64,000 bases of DNA from Protula sp. h YS-2021 (Eukaryota; Annelida; Polychaeta; Sabellida; Serpulidae), in NCBI GenBank assembly GCA_949752745.1, contig OX457027.1:59512342-59576341 (forward strand), read 5' to 3'. This document shows, one piece after another, positions 45,906 to 57,330 of the stretch (position 1 is its first letter; each line of letters begins with the position of its first letter). The translations under genes were made by a program, and so were the position numbers. Under the pieces are notes generated by a model. The model saw only the letters and a list, made by a program, of their open reading frames with translations, ran no database searches and was not told where the DNA came from.

Positions 45906-48793
45906 CTACCATCCTGCAAGTCCAGGAGCTTCTACAACAAAACAAAATGACAGACATGAGAGTTACACAAGCAAATGGTAAATGCATTTATGTGATATAA
46001 GCGAAGACCTGGAGGGCCACTACTGCTGCTGCCGTACTTGGATTTTGCAAGTGAAATCCTGCTTAGGTAGTGCTTAAGCAATGCCTAAGCAGGATTTCAC
46101 ATGCAAAATCCAAATAGGACAGCAGCAGTAATTGCCCTCCAGGTCTTCCGGAATCACAGCAGTGGGCATTGATAAGCAGTCCGTTTCGCCGACAATCATA
46201 ACGCACGAAAAATGTTTTGAATTCTGTAAAATGCCAACATCTGGTTGGCTTGACCAAATCTGCACTACTGCTACATATATTAAGATACTCCTTCCGACAC
46301 ACCTCAGCAACAATTCTCTTACCTTTTATAAATGCAAAAGCCTCACTTACCCATCAACTTCTCAGAAGATGCCCCTTCAACAGCCGATTCCGCATTCGCT
46401 GAGAGTTTTGTGTCTTTTTCGCCCTGCGATGAATGTGTGTGTGCCTCCTCTTCCCTTTCCACTGGTCCCTCACAAAGCTCTTTTGACGTGGTATCGGCGC
46501 CCGCAATGACGCAATCGCTGTCCGAACTACGTTCTTCGGATTGCGCCACCCCCTCCCCAACGGGGACCGCGACTTCTGTGTCACGGATTCCGATTGCAGC
46601 AACGGGGACATTTTCTGAAAAAGTATAACACTGGTATTACAAACGCTAAATCACTGCGAATTTGTACGACAGAGACACTAACAACTTCACATCAAGTCAA
46701 AATAGCAGCTACCTTTGAAGAGACCATGAAGCGCCCAGGAATAACCTTCACATTTCATCTTAAATTCAAAGCTAAACTGTACAAAACTCTTACAATCACA
46801 GCAGTGGGCACTGATAAGCAGTCCGTTTCGCCGACAACCATAACGAAAGAAAAATGTTTTGAATTCTTTAAAACGCCAACACCTGGTTGGCTTGACCAAA
46901 TCTGCACTAGTGCTACATATATCACGATACTCGTTCCGACACATATCAGCAACAATTCTTACCCTTTATAAATGCAAAATCATCACTTACCCAGCAACTT
47001 CTCAGAAGATGCCCCTTCAACAGCCGATTCCGCATTCGCTTTTTCGCCCTGCGACGAATGTGTGTGTGCCCCCTCTTCCCTTTTCACTGGTCCCTCACAA
47101 AGCTCTTTTGACGTGGTATCGGCGCCCGCAATAACGCAATCGCTGTCCGAACTACGTTCTTCGGATTGCGCCACCCTCTCCCCAATGTTGACCGTAACTT
47201 CTGTGTCATGCCTTTCGATCGCTGCAACGGGGATATTGTATGAAAATGTCAACCAGTTAATCTGCGCAAGCGAAATGAACAGATGTTTTAAAAATTAATT
47301 TAAACTCTGTGGTTACTTTTCTTCCAATGCCAATGTTTGATTCTAATGTAACAGCCGAGTCATAAACTATAACGTCCTTATTTCATCCTTGAAAAATTTA
47401 AAGCTTAGCTGCACAGGACACGCACGTTCTGACAACAGTCCGTTTCGCTTCAGTCTTGCAAGTTCCGGTTCAGTAAAATAATGAAACTGCCCTTCGGGTC
47501 ACACTCACACAGACAAAAAAAAGTCGAGTGAAATGAGAAATACGCGTCAAGCAAAATATATGTTGTATATTCGTCCACCTGTAATTACCTGAAACCGGCG
47601 CAGGGATATTTTCCGCTGCTTTCTTAATCTGTCTACTGTCATCACTATCTTTAACCGGTCCCCCAACAATTTCACCCACAAAATGGGTCAAGTGGCTCTG
47701 ATCCCTGCCGCATAACCTCTTCGCGGCTTCTGCCCAGGCCTTGATGTATCCCTTCCCGGGGTTTTTACACACCTCTCCTGCAGAAAAAATGACGGAATGC
47801 TTAATCATTCCACATTTCATTCCATACAAGTCTAGACGCACATAAATCATTCCCAAAACCCATGCGAAAACCATAGTGCGTAAAGAAAAACGATACTTTT
47901 TCATAATTCCAAGGCGTGAGCACAAAAATTACACGTACACAATGGTCACTTCAATTTCCCTTCCACGCAAATTACAGAGGGAACAGACAACTAAGAGAAA
48001 ATTTAAAAATAGGTGGTATACGAATAAGTAAAATCTCGCATATACAGTCCGTTTAGCAATGAGAACGTGCAACTGGCAATACAGGGATTCAACACATCAT
48101 CTAAGATACTAAAAAATACAAGTCCTTTTGGGTCTGATGCTTCCGGCTAGAGAATCGAACCTGCAAACTTATAAAGCACTATCATGCAAAACTCAACGGA
48201 AACGGAGATTGGCAAACCATAAAACGACAAAACAAGACATTTAACCCAATCACAGGGAAGGAAAAAAATCTGTCATTTCTTAATAACATATTACCAATTT
48301 CCATAGACACTGGAAACGGTTTGAGCTTCCTGGGATCGAAAACTTCCTCCGGACTAAAAATGAAAGAATGTTTTGAAATCAAGCCTCACTCTCAAGTGCT
48401 GTAAGGACGTCACTTCTGTCCTTTTCAAGTTTTTTTTCCAGTTATTACAGGAGCAAAAAAATGCTACAATACACTTCGTTTTTCAACTCTACAAAAGTAT
48501 AATTTCTACGAATAGGACGTCATCATTCCACAAGAATACGCAAAAACAAAAGGGAATCTAAATCAACCTGGTTTTACAGGAAAGCAACAGAAAAATGTTT
48601 AAGAACTTACGCAAAGTCAAAACCGCAAAACGAAACTTCTATACTTCCGCCAGGGTCCCGGCCTTCCACACGTGCAGGCCACCACTTCCTTCTATACATG
48701 TGAAGCACAACGTCACCTGTTCTGTAGCGCTGCAGATTAACGAACTTCTCTGGGACCTTCGTCTTTTTAATCCACCCTTTTTTCAGAGGCATC
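45906..48793 (-). CDS. PWWP-domain protein, spliced, with a duplicated exon (ends uncertain)
   Basis: Minus-strand exons are 48793-48607, 48353-48295, 47777-47589, 47221-46991, 46614-46351 and possibly a terminal 45931-45906. All have GT-AG borders and matching phases (2, then 1 throughout). Exon 1 reads YRTGDVVLHMYRRKWWPARV, then EVSFCGFDFA, and exon 2 continues PEEVFDPRKLKPF: the beta-barrel of a PWWP domain with WWPARV as the signature, a module that usually reads methylated histone tails or DNA. Exon 3 adds a helix (KGYIKAWAEAAKRLCG). Exons 4 and 5 are tandem duplicates, low-complexity and acidic, with VAQSEERSSDSDCVIAGAD in both. The first exon starts with ATG just after an acceptor-like CAG, so an upstream exon is possible. 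I cannot name the protein. Confidence 0.7.
46006..46145. repeat. Long palindrome, 62-bp arms
   Basis: Arms 46006-46067 and 46084-46145 are inverted copies differing at about six positions. The outer ends are GACCTGGAGGG/CCCTCCAGGTC and the inner ends CCTGCTTAGG/CCTAAGCAGG. The 16-base loop contains TGCTTAAGCA, itself a palindrome. It lies between the fifth exon and the possible last exon of the PWWP gene. Confidence 0.85.
46150..47215. repeat. ~640-bp tandem duplication containing a duplicated exon
   Basis: The segment about 46150-46600 is repeated at about 46795-47215, including intron sequence with CAGTCCGTTTCGCCGACAA and the coding exon of the PWWP gene. In both intron copies the minus strand also carries a conserved open stretch, CR(N/K)EY..ICS.SADLVKPTRCW, bordered at least in one copy by plausible splice signals in phase 1. 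It might be a further Cys-rich exon, but one copy lacks a donor. Confidence 0.75.
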
Positions 48794-50180
48794 TGTGAAA
48801 GCAATAAAAGAATTATCATTAGCTGAATATATTGGGAATTTCAAACAACAACACAATCCATAAATCTTAGCGAAACTAACCGACAAGTGACCGGATACAT
48901 TTTGTGTAGCATTGTGATTTTTCTATTTTTTTACTGCTATGGCCATATCGGCACCCCCTGCCACATTATTCTGATATGGGACATTCAAAATCTCTCTAAC
49001 CGTTGTATGTGGAGTCTCTCACGGAGTAGCAAGAAGGAATCCCAATCTTAGGTATGACCCGACAGCATAAGCTATAACTGCGCGAAATTGACCGATTTTT
49101 TTTTACATTCTAAGGGACCATCCATGCCGTTTTTTGTTTTTATCATTTACATCCTAATCCCACCTGAATTCAGCCGAAACGCAAAAATTTTTCCGCAAAA
49201 GTCTAAGTGCGAATTGGCTTATATTTTTAAGCGTTCAAGCTGGAGCGAGTGGGCCAAAGCAGGGGAGGGGGCTTAAAATTGGCAAAAGTCTGTGTACGCA
49301 TTAACAGGGCTGGAAATTGTCTGGGGTCCGAGACCCTCCTTTTTAGCTATCCAGAGTCCGACTGAGCCGCAAAAATCAGGTCTTCTTGCTCCCTATTTTA
49401 TCTTAACACGGTTCGGATCCTTCCTAAAAAGCTTCGGACCCTCCTTTTTCAAAGACCCGGGTCCCAAGGACCCGGGCCTAAAAAAGCTAGTTGCCAGCAG
49501 TGGCCACTTACAAAAAATTGTAAACCAAGAAATCCATGAAAAGACAACATCGACAGCATTTTCAAGCGAAAATGAGCAACAATTTTCTGAGCGAACATTT
49601 CTCGACATTTAAATCAGTAAAATGATACGGCATGCTAGCTCAGAATGTGCCGCCCTCACAATTAAGCCTGTATTTTTACAGCAGCATCTTACACATTCTT
49701 AAAAAAAATGCAACAAATCACACCAAATACGCTAAACAAACATTTTCTCGTGATTCACAAAATAACCGCGCTTTTAACATGTGTGTATTTACCTTTCAGG
49801 CTTATCCTCAATAACTTTTATCAACTTTTAATTTTCACAAAAATTATCCACGTGTCATGGACGCTTTCTGCATTGAAAGTGATGCCATCAAGAACAAAGC
49901 CGCGCGCATACACCTCGTGACAGGTTAATTTGGATACTGAGTCAAAAAAAAAACATTCAAGTTCATGTACACAGTGTAGTGTTTCGCAGATAATTTCATT
50001 CCAAACCTTACCATATTTATTTATAAACTAACACAAGCTAAAAAATATCGCCAAACAAGCATTTTAATGGCAGAAACCCTTTACAAAATAACGGATTATT
50101 TCGCGCGTAAACAGTAACAAGGCAAGTCAATCATAAAAGTAGTGCTCACACAATTAAAACAGCGCACAATAATATACAGT
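48794..50180. other. Intergenic, no gene recognised
   Basis: The stretch contains the dispersed repeat at about 49125-49245 (reverse complement of 26560-26665), a GC-rich palindrome-like GACCCGGGTCC...GACCCGGGCC block near 49450-49480, and AT-rich sequence. Short open frames have no domains. An upstream exon of the PWWP gene could lie here but I could not identify one. Confidence 0.4.
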
Positions 50181-50700
50181 CAGCCTGTCATGAGCGTGGG
50201 AATCTCGAGCTTTTAGCCCGTTCACAGATCAAAGCAAATCTACTGCGACTTAGAGCTTCTGATACATGTTTGAACTGGCTATTCCGCAGTGAAGGGGGGC
50301 GGGGGTGTGGATGGAGAGGGGGGAGGATCTGGGAAGCATATATGAGAAGACAAATATGACAGTTTTCGCGTGTAGATAGTAACAAGGCAAGTCAATCATA
50401 AAAGTAGTGCTCAAACAAATAAAACGGCGCACAATAATACACAATCACACATATACAGGTATGTCGGGAAACAAACAAGGAATCGCGATTTCTTGTCCAA
50501 CTCGCGAAATGTACGCCAAAAATCTGACTTCGTTATTAGGGACTTTTCAGACATAAGTTGTATATGAAAATCTCGGTAGATTTTTTTTACATTCAATTCC
50601 GAAAGCGAAAATATATAAAAGACACAGCCTATCACATGTGCGTGAGAATCTCTCGCTTTAGCCCGCTGACAGATGCAAGCAAATCAACTGCGAATAGCCG
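50117..50700 (+). repeat. ~265-bp partial tandem repeats around the second 177-bp copy
   Basis: AACAAGGCAAGTCAATCATA plus about 60 bases occurs at about 50117 and 50381. CAGCCT(G/A)TCA...TTTAGCCCG occurs at about 50179 and 50627. The 177-bp repeat (50448-50624) sits between, so several short blocks are shuffled in tandem. Confidence 0.65.
50448..50624. repeat. 177-bp repeat, direct partner of 39001-39177
   Basis: See the first copy. Here the copy is not next to a (CA)n tract; only ACAATCACAC precedes it, so the microsatellite at 39 kb expanded after or outside the copied block. Confidence 0.85.
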
Positions 50701-51059
50701 TTTCGGTGTGTTTATCAATGTCAATTTCGCAGTTGGCGTGTACAAGAGAGGAGGAGGAAGGGTGAGGGGGATCTGGCCGGCAAAATTTCTTTTCACTTCC
50801 AGACTTTACCAGTGCATTTCGCTTTTTGGGGAAAGGGTGGGGTTTACCCCGAATGCCCCCAACCCCGTTGTTGCACCAATTTAACAGTACAAATACTACA
50901 ATTTTTGGCTAAAAATAAAGCCGTTTTGATGTGCCAAAACGTTAAGCCAGCGTGAAACGAATCGATTTCTCTCTCTCTCTCTCTCTCTTTTTTTTTTAAA
51001 CAAAGCATACTCAAGATTAAGGACAGTGAGATAGTGAAATTCAGTTAAAGCGATATTTT

Positions 51060-52790
51060 TTGTTATAAAGGGAGGGGGAGGTTTGCACGTCATTGTCTCC
51101 CACTAGCTACACTAATAGAGCAATATATTTTTGAAGGATTGCGTCCTGCAATGAATAAAATAAGCCCATTTTAATGCGCAATTTCGCAGTGGTTGTGTAT
51201 TGGAGAGGGGGAGGGAGTTCTCATGTGCAAATATCTTACGTTTAACGGTGTTAAACATTTTTTTATGACTAATAGGCTTTATCATTGCATTTTGCTCTTG
51301 GGACGGGGAGGGGAGGGGAGGGGGTGGGCGGAGGGAGGAGTGGGGAAGGTCGCGCACTCTCCCTATTTGCGCTGATACAAAAAATGCACTTTTGAAGTAT
51401 TAGTTTCAGTCAAAGTGAAATTAGTCGAATTTAAAAAAAAAAAAAAAAAAAGACAGCACAATTAAGATTAAGGTCACCAAGCAGTGAAAAACGAAACTCA
51501 GTTTAAGTGATATTGACGGAAAGACTTAGTGTATATTAGACTTGTACGCACATGACACACGCTTATACACCCCAGAAAAATATAAAATGGCTTCACTCAA
51601 GAACCTGCCTCTACACGGCGTAACCAAGCGAATTTGGGAGAATTTGGTGGCCACAGCACACTCAAGTTTAAGGGCATCAAATAATGAGAAACAATTAAGT
51701 ATTTGTGAAACACAAGCAGGCCCCAACCGCCCCCCAAAATCATAGGGGTATAAAGCGATGGCGGACGGATGGACAGACGGACGGACACGACAAACCTATA
51801 GGCCCCAATCCGAAGGGTTGGGGCATAATGAAAGCCAATTTCAGCGATATCCACAGAAAGAGTGGGTGTAAATAAAACATATGCGGACATGAAACACGCT
51901 TGCACACGCCAAGAAAAAAGTTTAAAATGAATGGTACTGAGAGTTTACAGTAACTGCACCTCACACGCGGCACGCATACCTGTCGCTTGCGAAACTAACA
52001 TGAACAGACATGAAACTCAGAAAATGCAATATTTTTTTCCGAGAAAAACGGACGAGGGGAGGAAGAGTTGCACGCCATTGTCTCCACTAGCTACACTAAT
52101 GGAGCAATATATTTTTGAAGGATTGCGTCCTGCAATGAGCAAAATAAACCGATTTTAATGCGTCTATCAACTATCAATTTCGCACTGGTTGTGTATTAGA
52201 GGGGAGGGGGGGGGGGTTCGCCTGCCAAAATTTTAAGTTTAACGGTGTTAACATTACAGGAAGGGGGGAGGGGGGAGTGGGGGTGGTGCACCCCTCTACT
52301 TGCGCTAATGCAACAATGCACTTTTGAAGTATTAGATTCAGTCAAAGTGAAATAAGCCGTTTGAAAAAGAAGACAGCACACTTAAGATTAAGGTCACCAA
52401 GCAGTGAGAAACAAAACTCAGTGAAGTGATATTGACGGAAAGACTTAATGTATATTAGACTTGGACGCACATGACACACGCTTGTACACCCCTAAAATAT
52501 AAATGGCATCACACAAGAATCTGCCTCTAGACAGCGAAACCAGGCGAATTTGGGAGAATTTGGTGAACACAGCACTCAAGTTTAAGGGCATCAAGTAATG
52601 ACAGATTAAGTCAATTTCAGCGATAGCCACAGAAAGATTGAGTGTAAATAACACATGCACGGACACGAAACACGCCTGTTCGCACAATAAAAAGTTATAA
52701 ATTGCACTGAGAGTTTACAGTGACTGCAATTCACACACAACACGCATACATGTAGCTTGCGAAACAGACCGGCTTACATAAAGAAACCGG
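51060..52790 (+). repeat. ~0.9-kb tandem repeat, two copies, one interrupted
   Basis: Matching blocks are about 51118 and 52098 (ATATATTTTTGAAGGATTGC), 51524 and 52441 (AGACTTA(G/A)TGTATATTAGAC), and 51838 and 52615 (TTTCAGCGATA(T/G)CCACAG). The first copy contains an inserted (GTCTGTCC)n-type repeat at about 51685-51830 that the second lacks, which gives its boundaries. G-rich runs vary between copies. No coding region was recognised. Confidence 0.75.
51685..51830 (-). repeat. Dispersed repeat with (GTCTGTCC)n core, copy 2
   Basis: Reverse complement of about 27876-28019 along its length, from AAGTATTTGTGAAACACAAGC to CCAATCCGAAGGGTTGGGGC. It interrupts the first ~0.9-kb tandem unit. Alignment with the second unit places the insertion between AATAATGAGA-like sequence and AATTTCAGCG. 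Confidence 0.75.
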
Positions 52791-53479
52791 GAATAATATG
52801 TCAAACAAATGACTTGGCTTTAAAAAAAACCAGAATCTACGAAGATTAACAAACTCTAACGATTGCTTAATAAAATATGTGACAGTTTGCTTCAGTTAAA
52901 CAAAAATATGTGCTTTAAAAAATGAAGTGGAAACTTTCTGATATTATCGTCCACTACCAAAAGGGGTGTTGCCTTGTTTACCCTCAACTTTAACTTTGAT
53001 TTTTGAGATTTATGGGCCACAAACAAAACAATAAATAACTTTAAAACGTATTTGCGATATTATTCTTCCTGTTTTAAATACAATTATACGGATATGCCAC
53101 CCCAAAATCTACTAAAATGTCGGTCAAAAAGTAGATAACCACCCGGGGCCGGGTCCATTCCAACACGTGGTCGCGCTCCCCTGACACATGTGCTAGCACC
53201 TGATTGGCTGAAATGTGATATAAAAATAGATTTCACACAGATCAAAGGTTGTGTACGCCTTCTGATTGGCTCTCGTTCCACGTGCTTTTCTCACACAGAG
53301 TTCATGGTAGGTAGCCACCTATATGTTGGTGTGAGAACTATTTTACACAGAAAATTTGACGGTCTCTGTAAATTTCTGCGAAATAGGCATGTGGTCTCAG
53401 GTGAAAGAGCACGTCCTGTTTCGCAAAATGAACCCCTAACACAGATTTGCGAAACGGACGACCCGACCAAAATGCGAAA

Positions 53480-53560
53480 CGGACCGAAATTCGGTCCGTT
53501 TCACTTTAACATTGCAACGTGATACACACCAATTCGTCTTGTTTCCCGACGAAGCCGCAT

Positions 53561-53597
<37 letters not shown>

Positions 53598-54800
53598 CAC
53601 ACATACATACGTTTTTTTTAATTTTTATCCCTCTCTCTCTCCACACACACCAAATCATGAAAGCAACTGTTTTTCTGCCTTTTCTCGATCTCTAACCAAG
53701 CCATTGCAGCAACAATTAGTAAATGAGCACTCTTTTCCTTAAGGGATGCTGTGTTTTAACCACAGAGAGGTCTCCATGCATTGTGGCCATATACAAGCAA
53801 CAATCCTTTCTTTAAAGCTTTCTCACTCTTTTAACACCTATGACAACCAAACCAACGGACAGCCAGACACACGGACACCCAGACACGGACACCCAGACAC
53901 ACGGACACCCAGACAGTCCTTTTTTTTGTTTTTTTTTTAGTTTTTATGCCTCTTCACCCACATCAAACCAAACCACGGAAACAAGTGTTTTTTAGGGCTT
54001 TTACCGTTCTTCCAGCACACACACGTTCACTAATGGATTGCCGTAGCAGCAATTAAAAATGAGCACTCTTTTTCCTTAAGGAAGAGAGGTGTCTCCATGC
54101 ATTGTGGCCATATACAAGCAACAATCCTTTCTTTAAAGCTTTCTCACTATTCTAACACCTATGACAACCAAACCAACGGACGCCCAGACACACGGACACC
54201 CAGACACGGACACCCAGACACACGGACACCCAGACAGTCGGGTTTTTTTTGTTTTTTTTATCCCTCTCTCTCTCTCTACACATATAGAAATAGCCACAAC
54301 TGATTCAGCGTTATATTTCTCAAGCCTGGGTATTTTTTTTTTAAACCCAGACAGTGGCTTATTTCTCTCTCTCTCTCTCTTCACACACATAACACAGCAA
54401 ACGGTCAGACAGACAGATTTAGCGTTTCATTTCTCATGCCAGGGTATTTTTAACCCAGACAGCAAATTCTTTTTGCTTTCTCAAACGGTCAGACAGACAG
54501 ATTTAGCGTTTCATTTCTCATGCCAGGGTATTTTTAACCCAGACAGCAAATTCTTTTTGCTTTCTCAGACGGGCAGACGGACAGATTTAGCGTTTCATTT
54601 CTCATGCTAGGGTATTTTTTAACCCAGGCAGCAATTTGTTTAGCTTTTTCAGACGGTCAGACGGACAGATGGAGCTATAAATCAATGATTTATAGTCCTC
54701 TTTTTTTTTTTTAGCATTTCCCACACTCTCATTCATACTAAGATTGTCTGATGAAGCGTTTCATTTCGTAATAATGGGAGGGCCGCTAAAAAGCAGCCCT
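53480..54800 (+). repeat. Repeat-rich left flank of the Polinton-like element; possible subterminal region
   Basis: An inverted block GGACCGAAATTCGGTCC is near 53492. A (CA)n tract is at about 53563-53592. Two ~320-bp tandem copies (about 53630-53940 and 53941-54255) each end in GGACACCCAGACAC repeats. From about 54303 to 54800 there are four or five ~83-bp units of the type TTTAGCGTTTCATTTCTCATG, GGGTATTTTTAACCC and AGACAGCAAATTC. Polinton termini often contain such arrays, so the element's left TIR may lie here, but without the right end I cannot set the border. Confidence 0.6.
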
Positions 54801-54861
54801 GGAGGGATTTCCGTAGTCTGGTCCTGGTCACTGCCTCTTGTCATCAGTTCTCCTGCCGCTG

Positions 54862-55926
54862 TCACTGCCTCCCGCCATCGGTTCTCCTGTCGCCGCCACT
54901 GGCGCCGCCGCTGACGCCACCGCTGGCACCGCTGCCGCCACCAACCTCGCCACAGCCACACTTCCGCTTATGTGCCACAACCGCGACCCTGCTCGAGGTG
55001 AATCCTTTGCCCTGGACACTACAAAAATAATATTCGGACTTCAAAGCCTCCGGGCATTGCTGCTCATGCAATCTCATTGAATATTCTACCGGAAAGCCAA
55101 AATGGCAGAATTTACAATAATTAACATTATCCAAAGTGCCCAAGATTTGCATGACCTCCTGGAAATCTGACTCTTTTCTAGAGACATTCTCCAGTTTCAC
55201 CTGAGCAGGTTCGTTGTTGCGGTCAGTGTTTGAAGGTGACTGTATGAAGCTGACTGTATCCGAAATACTGGCGACAGCGATTGTAAGCTCATCGTCAGGA
55301 GCTGGTGGCGGACTGTCCGGTCTTGTAACGGTTGCGCTTGGTGCCGCCAGCACCTTCCGGACAGTCACATCAGCTTCCTTTTGATTCACTTTCAACGGGG
55401 TCGTCATCGTTGACGCAGCGACTTTGACAGGAGTTGCTCTGGCAGGAGGAGTCTCTGTCATCGTTGCTGCGATCACTCTGGCTGGAGGAGTCTCTGTCAT
55501 CGTTGCCGCGGTCACTCTGGTCACTCTGGTCACTTTGGCCACTTCCTGGCAGGGCGACGGGTCCCTGGGCGGCGAACGATGGCGTAGTCGCTTATGGCTC
55601 TCCTCCGCCGCCCTGCCAAACAGGTTGAACCGTTCCTCCGGTCTGTTCGCAAGGAAATTTCTCCACTTTCGAAACAGAAAAGTTTGATATTCAATGTAAA
55701 TCTCCTCCCAGAAGTTGATATCCTTCGGTGATAGGAAGTAGCGGCCCCGAAGCTCGTCCGAAAAAAACTCGTCCTTATACAACATGGTTGAATTTCGATG
55801 TGCTCGCTTCCGAAACAGAAAAATTTGATATTCTATAAATATCTCCTCCCAGAAGTTGACATCCCTCGCTGATAGAAAGTAGCGACCTCGAAGCTCATCA
55901 GAAAAAAACTCGTCCTTGTACTGCAT
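54862..55926 (-). CDS. Polinton-like element accessory protein with duplicated N-terminus and Cys/His cluster
   Basis: The protein has 354 residues and I do not recognise its family. Residues 1-47 and 48-92 are near-identical repeats (YKDEFFSDELRGRYFLS...NFWEEI.IEYQ.FLFRK). The DNA duplication of about 141 bp includes bases before the ATG. A middle part (about 110-230) is Pro/Thr/Ala-rich with a doubled TAATMTETPPAR. Near residues 268-292, YCKFCHFGF...MRLHEQQC has C2H2/C2HC zinc-finger spacing, and a second Cys/His group (HKRKCGCG) follows. The tail is Gly-rich. It is transcribed leftward, divergent from the gene at 56251, across a GC-rich region with two TATATAG copies. The composition is far richer in GC than the capsid genes. 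Confidence 0.7.
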   Translation of the reverse strand: MQYKDEFFSDELRGRYFLSARDVNFWEEIFIEYQIFLFRKRAHRNSTMLYKDEFFSDELRGRYFLSPKDINFWEEIYIEYQTFLFRKWRNFLANRPEERFNLFGRAAEESHKRLRHRSPPRDPSPCQEVAKVTRVTRVTAATMTETPPARVIAATMTETPPARATPVKVAASTMTTPLKVNQKEADVTVRKVLAAPSATVTRPDSPPPAPDDELTIAVASISDTVSFIQSPSNTDRNNEPAQVKLENVSRKESDFQEVMQILGTLDNVNYCKFCHFGFPVEYSMRLHEQQCPEALKSEYYFCSVQGKGFTSSRVAVVAHKRKCGCGEVGGGSGASGGVSGGASGGDRRTDGGRQ

Positions 55927-56250
55927 GATTCAATTTCGATGTGTTCGCTTCAAAGGTTCAAAGCAGACTGACTGCACACAGACTGCAAAGCAAACTGACC
56001 GACCCCCCCCCCAGAGGCAGAAGCAGACGGTATATAGTAGGGACCCCCCCCCCCCAGAGGCAGAAGCAGACGGTATATAGTAGGGACCCCCCCCCGGCCC
56101 AGCTACCTAGTGAGCCCCCCCCCGGCCCAGCTACCTAGTGAGCCCCCCCCCCCTCCCGGCTACTTTTTACGCCGCTGGCTCACGGCTCACCGTCAGTAGT
56201 ATAAAAAGGTCGGGTCGACACCACTCTAATCATTGTATTGCCAAACCATC
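55927..56250. promoter_or_regulatory. Divergent promoter region with duplicated 45-bp units and TATA boxes
   Basis: A unit with a long C run, CAGAGGCAGAAGCAGACGG and TATATAGTAGG occurs twice (about 56000-56042 and 56043-56087), and CCCGGCCCAGCTACCTAGTGAG also occurs twice (about 56093-56142). For the rightward gene, TATAAAAA lies at 56200-56207, about 45 bases before the ATG at 56251, with a CA-start candidate between. For the leftward gene the TATATAG copies, read on the minus strand as CTATATA, are the likely cores. Confidence 0.6.
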
Positions 56251-57324
56251 ATGGAGACGTCTCGAAACGCAACAACGGCTAGCAACATGGAAATTGATAG
56301 CCTGTTCAGCAATGAAACAATGGCTTTTACAGATGCAGTTTTAACTGCAGAGGAGACTGCTGCCTTCCTAAGTACACTAAAAGAAGCTGAAAAAGCCTTG
56401 GAGGAAGCATTAGGGGCTCCGTCAGCCGTGTCTACAGTACAGCAAACTAGGCCTGAAGAAGTACAGCCAGTACAGCAAGCAATGCCCGATCCCGAGGGAT
56501 CTGACTACCCGTTCTGGGTTGCCAATGCGCTTGTAAATGGTAGCGCCAAACCACTTAGTACAAAGTTACAGGCTCATCTAGAGCATCTTGAGGAGGAAGA
56601 AGTGGTCATGTCAAGCGATGACGACGGTGACGACGACGATGACGACAATGGCGACAATGACGACAATGACGACAATGACGACAGCGACGACGATGAAAAG
56701 CAGCTCAAATCTAAATTCGAATTGAGCAAAAGTATTCCTGTTACTGAAGAAGACGTCACGCTGTTGAAACGAAACTTTCAAGCAGTGATTCCTCTGATAG
56801 ATTGTAACATTTTATGGTGCTTATGTGAAGAAGGCTTTTTCGACCAACACACATACATATACCTAACGGAAGAAGTGAACACTGTCATTCAGCTTATCTA
56901 CATGCTAGAAGGAAACATAGAGCATGTTCCCGCGTCAGAGCCACAGTTCTCCGAAGCCATGACCCGACGTTTCGTTCAACTTATTAGAAGTCTTCATGAG
57001 GAACTTTTTAAGACATTATGTCTACCGGCGCCAAAGTGTGTTGATGAGGATCGCGATTCCAAATATGCAAAGGTCATGCTACATGGCTTCAAGTACCTTG
57101 AAGAACGTATTAAGGTGTACGAGATGATGGCCTACCTCTATGAAAAAGGATATTTCACCATGTCAATGCTCTTCCAATGGATAATTGGAAGTCGCAAACG
57201 AGGAGATTTTTTAGTGATCGTCATGAGACAATCTCTAACAGACGGTTTACCAACAGCCTTTCTGGATGGTTTCAACGAGATCACTCCGCGATTTAGCAAA
57301 CATCTCATGAAAACATACATGTAA
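56251..57324 (+). CDS. Polinton-like accessory protein, acidic tract plus helical C-terminal half (putative death-fold)
   Basis: The protein has 357 residues. I chose the ATG at 56251, 45 bases after a TATA box, because no upstream in-frame ATG exists. The first ~120 residues are Ala/Glu-rich with few features, followed by an Asp/Asn/Ser tract (about 121-150). The rest is predicted helical from its hydrophobic spacing, in two stretches: about residues 165-225 (NILWCLCEEGFFDQHTYIYL) and about 280-345 (MMAYLYEKGYFTMSMLF, then RKRGDFLVIVM and LPTAFLDGF). This pattern resembles CARD/death-fold adaptors, which some animal Polinton/adintovirus elements are thought to carry, but it is my inference. 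The function is unknown. Confidence 0.65.
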   Translation: METSRNATTASNMEIDSLFSNETMAFTDAVLTAEETAAFLSTLKEAEKALEEALGAPSAVSTVQQTRPEEVQPVQQAMPDPEGSDYPFWVANALVNGSAKPLSTKLQAHLEHLEEEEVVMSSDDDGDDDDDDNGDNDDNDDNDDSDDDEKQLKSKFELSKSIPVTEEDVTLLKRNFQAVIPLIDCNILWCLCEEGFFDQHTYIYLTEEVNTVIQLIYMLEGNIEHVPASEPQFSEAMTRRFVQLIRSLHEELFKTLCLPAPKCVDEDRDSKYAKVMLHGFKYLEERIKVYEMMAYLYEKGYFTMSMLFQWIIGSRKRGDFLVIVMRQSLTDGLPTAFLDGFNEITPRFSKHLMKTYM

Positions 57325-57330
57325 TGTCCA

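Noticed and set aside
47470..47925. A single 151-residue minus-strand gene
   Set aside because: Only its centre (47777-47589) is an exon, bordered by good splice signals; the rest is intron of the PWWP gene.
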